Source of the DNA: Actinomycetota bacterium
GTDB taxonomy: Bacteria > Actinomycetota > Thermoleophilia > Gaiellales > Gaiellaceae
Reading direction: 5' to 3'
DNA length: 7,778 nucleotides
Assembly (NCBI GenBank): GCA_013697465.1
Contig: JACCWU010000124.1
Location: 1 to 7,778 of the forward strand
Positions within the stretch are counted from its first letter, which is position 1; the number at the start of each line of letters is the position of its first letter. The position numbers and the translations under genes are program-made. A model generated the notes under the pieces. That model saw only the letters and a program-made list of their open reading frames with translations. It was not told the DNA's origin and did not search any database. Positions 1 through 5,294 of the stretch are shown here, one piece after another.

Positions 1-20
1 GGCGCGTGCGGTCGGAGCCG

Positions 21-983
21 CTAGGCCGACGTGGCCGCGACTCGAGGAGCGTGCTGCTGCTCCTCGAGGAAGCGCTGCGCGTCGAGTGCCGCCATCGTGC
101 CCGAGCCTGCTGCCGTCACGGCCTGCCGGTAGACGTGATCCTGGACGTCGCCCGCCGCGAAGACGCCGGGGATGTTCGTGCGCGTCGATCCCGGCTCCGC
201 AACGAGATAGCCCTGGTCGTCGTGGTCGAGCCAGTCGAGGAAAAGCGCGGTAGTCGGATCGTGCCCGACTGCGACGAAGACCCCATCGGCGGCGACCTCG
301 CGCGTGTCGTCTGTGACGACGTTACGCAGGCGCACGCCGGTCACGCGTCCGTCGTCGGTTCCGAGCACCTCGTCGACGACGGAGCTCAGCGCGAACTCGA
401 TCTTCTCGTTCTCGCGCGCCCGGTCGACCATGATCGGGGAGGCACGGAACTCGTCTCGGCGGTGGACGACGATCACCTTGCTCGCGAACCGCGTCAGGAA
501 CGTCGCCTCCTCCATTGCCGAGTCGCCGCCGCCCACGACGACGACGGTCTTCTCGCGAAAGAACGCGGCGTCGCACGTCGCGCAATATGAGACGCCGCGG
601 CCCTGCAAGAACTGCTCCGATGGCAGCCCGAGCTGACGGGCGCTGGCGCCGGTCGCCACGATGACCGCGTTCGCCCGATACTCGTCGCCTCCCACGTAGA
701 CCCGGAACGGCCGCTCGGAGAAGTCGACCCGTGTGACGTCGTCGGTGAGGAAGTCGGCTCCGAAGCGCTCCGCCTGGCGGCGGAAGTCGGCCATCATCGC
801 AGGCCCGAGCACGCCGTCTGCGTATCCAGGATAGTTCTCCACGTCGCTCGTGATCATCAGCTGCCCGCCCCAGTTGAACCCCTCGATCACGAGTGGATTC
901 AGGTTCGCGCGCGCGTTGTACAGCGCCGCCGTATAGCCGGCCGGTCCTCCCCCGATGATGATCACATCGCGAACGTCGCTCAA
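21..983 (-). CDS. trxB: Thioredoxin reductase (NADPH)
   Basis: This flavoenzyme passes electrons from NADPH through FAD and a redox-active disulfide to thioredoxin in the cytoplasm. The 320 residues match the usual family length (about 310-330). Visible in order: the N-terminal FAD-binding GGGPAG (residues 11-16); the active-site disulfide CATC (C134, C137), followed by D138; the NADPH-domain GGGDSA (151-156); HRRDEFR (174-180), whose arginines usually contact the NADPH 2'-phosphate; and the C-terminal FAD motif AAGDV with QAVTAAGSG (276-295). All key residues are intact. The start is TTG at 983, chosen because AAGGAG sits 5 nt upstream on the minus strand and the FAD motif begins directly after. 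It lies 108 bp downstream of rmuC on the same strand, and the gap holds a candidate operator. No thioredoxin gene is visible; it could lie outside the window, beyond position 1. Identification is very secure. Confidence 0.97.
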   Translation of the reverse strand: MSDVRDVIIIGGGPAGYTAALYNARANLNPLVIEGFNWGGQLMITSDVENYPGYADGVLGPAMMADFRRQAERFGADFLTDDVTRVDFSERPFRVYVGGDEYRANAVIVATGASARQLGLPSEQFLQGRGVSYCATCDAAFFREKTVVVVGGGDSAMEEATFLTRFASKVIVVHRRDEFRASPIMVDRARENEKIEFALSSVVDEVLGTDDGRVTGVRLRNVVTDDTREVAADGVFVAVGHDPTTALFLDWLDHDDQGYLVAEPGSTRTNIPGVFAAGDVQDHVYRQAVTAAGSGTMAALDAQRFLEEQQHAPRVAATSA

Positions 984-997
984 GCGTGCTCCTTCTC
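984..997 (-). promoter_or_regulatory. Ribosome-binding site fixing the TTG start of trxB
   Basis: Read on the minus strand, GAGAAGGAG ends 5 nt before the TTG at 983. This strong Shine-Dalgarno match supports the rare TTG start. No in-frame ATG or GTG nearby would keep the N-terminal strand of the FAD domain (VIIIGGG). Confidence 0.8.
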
Positions 998-1016
998 GTA
1001 CGTTAGCCGCCCCGGA

Positions 1017-1047
1017 GATACCTCTATAGATACCCCGGTAGGGTACC
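1017..1047. promoter_or_regulatory. Candidate operator upstream of trxB (GATACC repeats, TACCC-N5-GGGTA palindrome)
   Basis: The rmuC-trxB gap contains a compact repeat cluster. An inverted repeat pairs GATACCC (1029-1035) with GGGTACC (1041-1047), 6 of 7 positions matching, with a perfect core TACCC-N5-GGGTA. A further GATACC copy lies at 1017-1022, in direct orientation and 12 bp from the copy at 1029. The cluster lies 34-64 bp before the trxB start, where a repressor or activator would act. TACCC/GGGTA arms resemble half-sites known for CsoR-family (copper/persulfide) regulators, and repeated ATACC elements also occur at Rrf2-type sites. The regulator is therefore not identified. On the minus strand the same stretch includes TATAGA and TATCTA (1023-1032), possible -10 elements, with TTGATC (1052-1057) as a poor -35. 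Confidence 0.45.
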
Positions 1048-1091
1048 TATGGATCAACGTCTCGAGACGGTCCGCTGTTCCCACGCTGCGG

Positions 1092-2339
1092 TTACGCCGC
1101 GTCACTGCCCGACGCGAGCACCTTGACCACCGGCGTGTCGGAGTCGACGAGCTCCGCGGCGGCGAGCGCGCGCGTCTGGCGCTCGATCGGCTGCAGCTCC
1201 GGCGGCGCGATGCCGGTGATGCCGTGCTTCTCGAACCGGCGCGCCTGGACGAGCACCTGGCGCTCGAGCGAGCCCACGGTCTCGTTGTACGCCTTGACGG
1301 CGCCGTCGAGCGACTTGCCGAGACGCGACACATGCGCGCCCATCGTCGCAAGCCGCTTGTAGAGCTCGCGCCCGAGATCGCTCACCTCGCGGGCGCTCTC
1401 GGCGACCGTCTCCTGCTGCCATCCGTAGTGCACGGCGCGCAGCAAGCCGATGAGGTTGGTGGGAGAGGCGGGAATCACGTTGTTCGACACCGCGAGCTCG
1501 GTCAGCGACGAATCCTGCTCGAGCGCCGCGCGGAGGAACGTCTCATCAGGGAGGAACATCACGACGAACTCGGGTGTCGAAGGCAGCTGCCGCCAGTACG
1601 CCTTCTGCCCGAGCCTGTGGATGTGCTCGCGGACATGGCGCGCGTGGTCGCCGAGCTTCGCCAGACGCACGTCCTCGGTCGCTCCCTCCTGAAAGGCATC
1701 GAGGTACGCGACGAGCGGCACCTTCGAGTCCACGACGATGTGCTTGCCGCCCGGCAGGCGCACGACGACGTCCGGCCGTAGCACGCGACCGTCCTCGTCG
1801 GTCGTGGAGTGTTGCTCCGCGAAGTCGCAGTGCTCGACCATCCCGGCCATCTCGATGACGCGGCGCAGCTGGATCTCACCCCACCGGCCGCGCACGTGTG
1901 GAGCGCGCAGCGCGGTCACGAGGTTTCCGGTCTCGGCGCGGAGCCGCTCCTGATCGGAACGGAGCTGGCGAACCCCCTCGGTCAACGTGCCATACGCCTC
2001 CTGCCTCACACGCTCGACGGTCTGGAGCTGCTTGTCCATGCGATCGAGCGACTCCGTCAGCGGCCGCACCTGCCCCGAGAGACGCGCGTCCGCGAGCTCG
2101 AGGAAACGGGCGCTATTTGCGTCCAGGGCCTGCGTCGAGAGTGCCGTGATGGTCCCGGCGAGACGTTCGTCCAGTGTCTTTCGCTCGACGGAGAGCTCTG
2201 CCCGCGCACCTGCGAGCTCCCGCTCCAGCTCCACCACCTCGTCCACGCGGCGCCCGCGCTCGGCGAGTGCGGGTCGCACGACGAGGTAGACGCCGAGTGC
2301 GCCGACGGTAAGACCGATGAATAGGGAGACGATGACCAT
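1092..2339 (-). CDS. rmuC: DNA recombination protein RmuC
   Basis: RmuC-family proteins are predicted nuclease-fold proteins that limit DNA inversions and rearrangements; the biochemistry is poorly defined. The 415 residues comprise an N-terminal membrane anchor (about 1-22, VIVSLFIGLTVGALGVYLVV), a long charged, coiled-coil-like stretch (about 28-140), and the RmuC domain (about 140-375). The domain shows ALRAPHVRGRWGEIQLRR (143-160), RPDVVVRLPGGK (188-199), VVDSKVPL (202-209; D204 and K206 resemble a PD-(D/E)XK site with D190 and E155), FLPDETF (263-269) and SNNVIPASPTNLIGLLR (285-301). The open frame continues 122 codons upstream, but that stretch would run antisense through the neighbouring DUF3105 gene. 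I therefore chose the ATG at 2339 that begins the hydrophobic anchor. No clear Shine-Dalgarno is present; TACCGT lies 11 nt upstream. It is divergent from the DUF3105 gene and upstream of trxB. Confidence 0.94.
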   Translation of the reverse strand: MVIVSLFIGLTVGALGVYLVVRPALAERGRRVDEVVELERELAGARAELSVERKTLDERLAGTITALSTQALDANSARFLELADARLSGQVRPLTESLDRMDKQLQTVERVRQEAYGTLTEGVRQLRSDQERLRAETGNLVTALRAPHVRGRWGEIQLRRVIEMAGMVEHCDFAEQHSTTDEDGRVLRPDVVVRLPGGKHIVVDSKVPLVAYLDAFQEGATEDVRLAKLGDHARHVREHIHRLGQKAYWRQLPSTPEFVVMFLPDETFLRAALEQDSSLTELAVSNNVIPASPTNLIGLLRAVHYGWQQETVAESAREVSDLGRELYKRLATMGAHVSRLGKSLDGAVKAYNETVGSLERQVLVQARRFEKHGITGIAPPELQPIERQTRALAAAELVDSDTPVVKVLASGSDAA

Positions 2340-2408
2340 CGGGTCGACGAACGGTAGAGAGCCGAGCGGACGGCATCGCTCGCAACCAAGGCTGAACCCG
2401 GCCGCTGC

Positions 2409-2414
2409 TAGTCT
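2409..2414 (+). promoter_or_regulatory. Candidate -10 box of a near-leaderless promoter for the DUF3105 gene
   Basis: TAGTCT ends 10 nt before the ATG at 2425, and no Shine-Dalgarno lies between. With transcription starting about 7 nt after the box, the mRNA would begin within a few bases of the start codon. No good -35 hexamer is visible at 16-18 bp spacing, so this rests on the -10 pattern alone. Confidence 0.4.
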
Positions 2415-2424
2415 GGCCCGCTCG

Positions 2425-3111
2425 ATGGCCGAGAAACCTCGCGTGAAGGCGCCGAAGAAGCGCGCCCCATCGAAGGCCGAGGCGGCGCCCGACAGGCGCC
2501 GTCTTCTCGTCATCGCCGGCGGTGGCGCGCTGCTCCTGGCGGCCGTCGCCGGCGTCTTCTTTCTGCTCGGAACCGGAGGGTCCAAGAGTCCCGAGGACGC
2601 ACGCGCAGCTCTCGAGGCGGCTGGGTGCAAGCTGCAGATCGTGGACGCGCTCGCCGGCAGCCATACGATCGTCGATCCCGACGGCACGTCGAAGAAATGG
2701 AACACCGATCCTCCGACGAGCGGTCCTCACTACGGGTTCAACCCGAACGGAACGCTGGGCACGGTGATCTGGGGTGCATACGAGGAGCCGGTTCAGCTCG
2801 CACGCGTCGTCCACAATCTCGAGCACGGCGGCATCATCATCTTCTACGGCGAAGGCGTATCGCAGTCGGTCGTCGAGCAGCTGCGCTCGTTCTACGAGGG
2901 CCACGAGCGAGGCACCATGCTCGCCCCCTACCCGAAGCTCGCGAACAAGATCGCGCTTGGCGCGTGGGTCGCCGAAAGTGAGCCGGCGAAGGGCTACCTT
3001 GCGACGTGCACGGAGTTCGACGAGGACGCCTTCTCCACGTTCTTCGCCGCGTTTCAATTCAAAGGCCCGGAGCCCGTGCCCGAGAGCCAGCTCCTCCCCG
3101 GCGGCAACTAA
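2425..3111 (+). CDS. DUF3105 family membrane-anchored protein
   Basis: Function is unknown. The 228 residues carry a lysine/arginine-rich cytoplasmic tail (1-26), one transmembrane segment (about 27-49, LLVIAGGGALLLAAVAGVFFLL), and an extracytoplasmic domain with the DUF3105 hallmarks: H80, PPTSGPH (96-102), HNLEHGGIIIFYGEG (130-144), a basic/proline segment APYPK (167-171), ALGAW (177-181) and a terminal KGPEPVPES (213-221). The conserved histidines and glutamate (H102, H130, E133, H134) could form a metal site; this is inference. C68 and C195 could form a disulfide outside the membrane. The open frame extends 36 codons upstream, but that part overlaps rmuC and its promoter region. ATG 2425 gives the typical basic N-terminus. 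It is divergent from rmuC (85 bp apart) and convergent with the lipoprotein gene (16 bp apart). Confidence 0.88.
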   Translation: MAEKPRVKAPKKRAPSKAEAAPDRRRLLVIAGGGALLLAAVAGVFFLLGTGGSKSPEDARAALEAAGCKLQIVDALAGSHTIVDPDGTSKKWNTDPPTSGPHYGFNPNGTLGTVIWGAYEEPVQLARVVHNLEHGGIIIFYGEGVSQSVVEQLRSFYEGHERGTMLAPYPKLANKIALGAWVAESEPAKGYLATCTEFDEDAFSTFFAAFQFKGPEPVPESQLLPGGN

Positions 3112-3127
3112 CCGGCGTCACACCTAC

Positions 3128-3805
3128 CTAGTCGCTCGGGGGCGGAGCGCCCTCGACGCGCTCGTACAGAGCGCCGGCGATGTCCGTGACCTGGACCTCG
3201 GTCCCAGACCCGGGCGGGCCGCTCAGGGCGATCGAGTAGACGAACGGGCCGTCCGCGAACAGAACCTCGTAGGAGTCGAACGGCACGTCGTGCGCTGTTC
3301 CGACTGCTTCGATGTCCTCCGCGCTCTGGCTTCGGTGTACGCCCCGTACATCCGGGATGCCGTCCACGTCGAACTCGCTGATCCGGACGGCGCAGGTCTC
3401 CGGGCAGGGTTTTATGCTGTCGGCCACAAACCACTCGAGTGCGCTCTCCGCACCTTCCTCCGACTGAAGCTGGATTGCCGAAGAGAAAACGTGAAGGGAG
3501 TCGGGGCTGTGCGTCTCTCCGTAGAAGCGGGCGTCGATGATCGCTGCCTCGAAGCCGGCTTCCGTGAACACGTTCCGCAGTTCGTCTGCGTCCGGATCGA
3601 CAGCCCGCTCGCCCAGGACGCCGATGAACTCCTCGAAGTCGACCGTCGTCTGCCGCGTCTCGACGGGGTCGGTCTTCGACCCCGTCGCGTCGGCTTCCTC
3701 GACGACCCGCTGCGCGAGAGTGATCGGCTCCGCCTCGTCCCCGCCACCGCACGCCGACAGCGCGACGAGTGCCAGGACTGCGAGGAGCGGTAGCGCCAGC
3801 CGCAC
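3128..3805 (-). CDS. Putative secreted lipoprotein of unknown function
   Basis: I do not recognise a family. The 225 residues begin with a lipoprotein signal peptide: a short basic start (MR), a hydrophobic core (3-15) and the lipobox LSAC (16-19), so C19 should be lipidated and the protein tethered outside the membrane. A Gly-rich, acidic linker (GGGDEAEP) follows. The mature part is acidic and probably alpha/beta, with one close cysteine pair C134-PET-C138 likely to form a disulfide, and a proline-rich tail (PPPSD). No enzyme motif is visible. Start GTG at 3805 gives a complete signal peptide. There is no clear Shine-Dalgarno, but TAGGAT lies 9 nt upstream, compatible with a leaderless mRNA. 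A perfect 11-bp hairpin lies within codons 40-49. The gene is convergent with the DUF3105 gene and may work outside the cell alongside it, though nothing proves that. Confidence 0.83.
   Translation of the reverse strand: MRLALPLLAVLALVALSACGGGDEAEPITLAQRVVEEADATGSKTDPVETRQTTVDFEEFIGVLGERAVDPDADELRNVFTEAGFEAAIIDARFYGETHSPDSLHVFSSAIQLQSEEGAESALEWFVADSIKPCPETCAVRISEFDVDGIPDVRGVHRSQSAEDIEAVGTAHDVPFDSYEVLFADGPFVYSIALSGPPGSGTEVQVTDIAGALYERVEGAPPPSD
3661..3687. repeat. Perfect 11-bp inverted repeat inside the lipoprotein gene
   Basis: CGACGGGGTCG (3661-3671) and CGACCCCGTCG (3677-3687) are exact reverse complements separated by 5 nt. In the lipoprotein mRNA this gives an 11-bp, GC-rich stem with loop AAGAC over codons 40-49, about 120 nt after the start codon. 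No T-tract follows on either strand, so it is not a standard intrinsic terminator. It may be a translational pause or mRNA stability element, a protein site, or chance in GC-rich DNA. Confidence 0.6.
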
Positions 3806-3814
3806 GGTTCGTCG

Positions 3815-3843
3815 ATCCTAGGGAGTGCGGCTGACTTCCACAA
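3815..3843 (-). promoter_or_regulatory. Candidate promoter of the lipoprotein gene
   Basis: On the minus strand TTGTGG (3838-3843) and TAGGAT (3815-3820) are separated by exactly 17 bp, and the -10 box ends 9 nt before the GTG start at 3805. The -10 matches TATAAT at 4 of 6 positions, including the key T-A and final T; the -35 matches at 3 of 6. The predicted transcription start falls within a few bases of the start codon. Confidence 0.45.
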
Positions 3844-3867
3844 GGCGGCGCCCGGCGGCACGCGTCC

Positions 3868-3873
3868 TACACT
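3868..3873 (+). promoter_or_regulatory. Candidate -10 box for tRNA-Leu
   Basis: TACACT ends 6 nt before the mature 5' end of the tRNA (3880), so transcription would begin at or next to that end with almost no 5' leader. No recognisable -35 lies at normal spacing. Confidence 0.35.
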
Positions 3874-3879
3874 GCACGC

Positions 3880-3967
3880 GCCGGGGTGGCGGAACAGGTG
3901 AGACGCGCCCGCCTTAAAAGCGGGTGTCCCCATAGGGGGCGTGCGGGTTCGAGTCCCGCCCCCGGCA
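3880..3967 (+). tRNA. tRNA-Leu (anticodon UAA)
   Basis: An 88-nt class II tRNA decoding UUA, and by wobble UUG. The acceptor arms GCCGGGG (3880-3886) and CCCCGGC (3960-3966) pair over 7 bp, with discriminator A at 3967, as expected for leucine. The anticodon stem CCCGC/GCGGG (3908-3912, 3920-3924) closes the loop CTTAAAA, placing TAA at 3915-3917. The long variable arm typical of tRNA-Leu contains a CCCC-ATA-GGGG stem. The T arm is GCGGG-TTCGAGT-CCCGC. The 3' CCA is not encoded and must be added after transcription. It lies between the lipoprotein gene (divergent) and GDH (same strand, 40 bp downstream). Confidence 0.95.
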
Positions 3968-3992
3968 TCTGAGCGCGAGACGGGCGCACGGG

Positions 3993-3998
3993 TAGACT
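3993..3998 (+). promoter_or_regulatory. Candidate -10 box of a near-leaderless promoter for GDH
   Basis: TAGACT ends 9 nt before the GTG start at 4008, with no Shine-Dalgarno between. The best -35-like hexamer at usual spacing is CTGAGC (3969-3974, 18-bp spacer), which is weak and abuts the tRNA 3' end. GDH could alternatively be read through from the tRNA promoter. Confidence 0.4.
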
Positions 3999-4007
3999 CG
4001 GCGCGCC

Positions 4008-5294
4008 GTGGCGAGCCTTCCGGAAGCGGTTGCGCATGCCCAGCTCGAGTGGGACACGCCGCTCTACCGAATGGCGGTCGCGCAGTTCGACCACGCTGTT
4101 GCGCACGCAGCCATTCCCGAGGACATCGCCGAGCGGCTGCGGTACCCGGAACGCTCGATCATCGTCAGCGTCCCGGTGCGGATGGACGCCGGCAAGCGGG
4201 TCGTGTTCCCCGGGTATCGCGTCCAACACTCCAGCATCCTCGGCCCGACGAAGGGCGGGATCCGCTATGACCTCGAGGTGACGCTGGGCGAGTGCGCGGC
4301 GCTCGCGATGTGGATGACGTGGAAATGCGCGCTGCTGCGGCTGCCGTACGGCGGCGCGAAGGGTGGCGTTCGCTGCGATCCACGCACTCTTTCCCTTGGT
4401 GAGGTCGAGCGCCTTACGCGTCGCTTCACCTCCGAGCTGCTCCCCTTCATCGGCCCGCAGCAGGACATCCCCGCGCCGGACATGGCCACGAACGAGCAGA
4501 CGATGGCCTGGATGATGGACACGTACTCGATGCAGCGCGGTTACGCGGTTCCCGAGATCGTCACGGGAAAGCCGATCTCGATCGGCGGCTCGGTGTTCCG
4601 GCACGAGGCGACCGGCGCCGGCGTCGTGATGGTGGTGGCCCGCGCGTGCGACCGCCTCGGCTGGCCGCTCGCCGAGCAACGGTGCGTCGTCCAGGGGTTC
4701 GGCAACGTCGGCGGAATCGCCGCGCTCGAGCTCTTCGAGCGCGGAGCGACGGTGGTCGCCGTCTCCGACGTCTCGGGAGGCATCCATGCAGCGATCGGCT
4801 TGGACATCCACGCTCTGCAGGCTTACGTGCGAGTGCACGGCTCGCTCGAGGGGTGCGACGCCGGACGCCGAATCACGAACGACGAGCTGCTCGGGCTCGA
4901 GTGCGACATTCTCGTGCTCGCCGCCAGGGAAGATCAAATCACTGCGGAGAACGCGCCGAACGTCCGCGCGAGGATGATCGCGGAGGGCGCGAACGGGCCG
5001 ACGTCGCTCGAGGCGGATGCGATCCTGAGCCAGCGGGGAATCCTGGTTCTGCCGGACATCCTGACGAACGCAGGAGGCGTCACGGTGTCGTACTTCGAAT
5101 GGGTGCAGGACCTCGGGCGGCTCTTCTGGACGCGCGACGAGATCCGCGCGAAGCTCGCCGAGAAGCTCTCCGACGCATTCGACCGGGTCTGGGAGCACGC
5201 GGACGGCCGCGACGTCTCCCTGCGGACGGCCGCGCTCGTGGCCGGGATCCACGAGGTGTCCGCGGCGCTGGAGGCTCGAGGGATCTTTCCGTGA
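4008..5294 (+). CDS. gdhA: Glutamate dehydrogenase (Glu/Leu/Phe/Val dehydrogenase family)
   Basis: This cytoplasmic enzyme reversibly converts glutamate to 2-oxoglutarate plus ammonium using NAD(P), linking nitrogen metabolism to the TCA cycle. The 428 residues match the hexameric bacterial GDH length. The N-terminal substrate domain shows PTKGGIRYD (80-88; K82), MTWK (103-106), the family signature LPYGGAKGGVRCDP (112-125; catalytic K118) and the catalytic aspartate in PAPDM (D158). The dinucleotide domain has GFGNVG (230-235) and an acidic residue ending the next strand (VSD, D254), which favours NAD over NADP. AEGANGPT (325-332) and TNAGGVTVSYFEW (353-365; S361 binds substrate in the family) complete it. 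All key residues are present. Glutamate is preferred over branched-chain or aromatic substrates by overall pattern, but specificity is inferred. The GTG start follows TAGACT by 9 nt. The stop overlaps the CBS gene start, so the two are probably co-translated. Confidence 0.95.
   Translation: MASLPEAVAHAQLEWDTPLYRMAVAQFDHAVAHAAIPEDIAERLRYPERSIIVSVPVRMDAGKRVVFPGYRVQHSSILGPTKGGIRYDLEVTLGECAALAMWMTWKCALLRLPYGGAKGGVRCDPRTLSLGEVERLTRRFTSELLPFIGPQQDIPAPDMATNEQTMAWMMDTYSMQRGYAVPEIVTGKPISIGGSVFRHEATGAGVVMVVARACDRLGWPLAEQRCVVQGFGNVGGIAALELFERGATVVAVSDVSGGIHAAIGLDIHALQAYVRVHGSLEGCDAGRRITNDELLGLECDILVLAAREDQITAENAPNVRARMIAEGANGPTSLEADAILSQRGILVLPDILTNAGGVTVSYFEWVQDLGRLFWTRDEIRAKLAEKLSDAFDRVWEHADGRDVSLRTAALVAGIHEVSAALEARGIFP
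5278..5290 (+). promoter_or_regulatory. Ribosome-binding site of the CBS gene inside the end of GDH
   Basis: GAGGGA (5278-5283) stands 7 nt before the GTG at 5291, within the last codons of GDH. Together with the GTGA stop/start overlap it supports the GTG over the internal ATG at 5312, and implies translational coupling. Confidence 0.6.

Noticed and set aside
980..1351. Minus-strand frame whose stop overlaps the trxB start (123 codons)
   Set aside because: Although the TTGA overlap looks like coupling, the frame is Arg/Ser-rich and lies mostly within rmuC in a different frame. The AAGGAG serves trxB.
2317..2424. 36-codon upstream extension of the DUF3105 gene from ATG 2317
   Set aside because: It overlaps the rmuC start and promoter region and adds a polar stretch of no family character. 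ATG 2425 has a promoter-like box before it and gives the expected basic tail plus membrane segment.
2340..2705. 122-codon upstream extension of rmuC
   Set aside because: It would overlap the 5' part of the DUF3105 gene in antisense, has Ser/Ala/Arg-rich composition, and would put the membrane anchor in the middle of the protein.
3112..3127. Shared terminator between the convergent DUF3105 and lipoprotein genes
   Set aside because: The 16-bp gap has no inverted repeat and no T-run; no intrinsic terminator can be supported.
3880..3967. tRNA-Leu as an integration (att) site
   Set aside because: No integrase, no repeated tRNA 3' segment and no change in base composition downstream; GDH follows directly.
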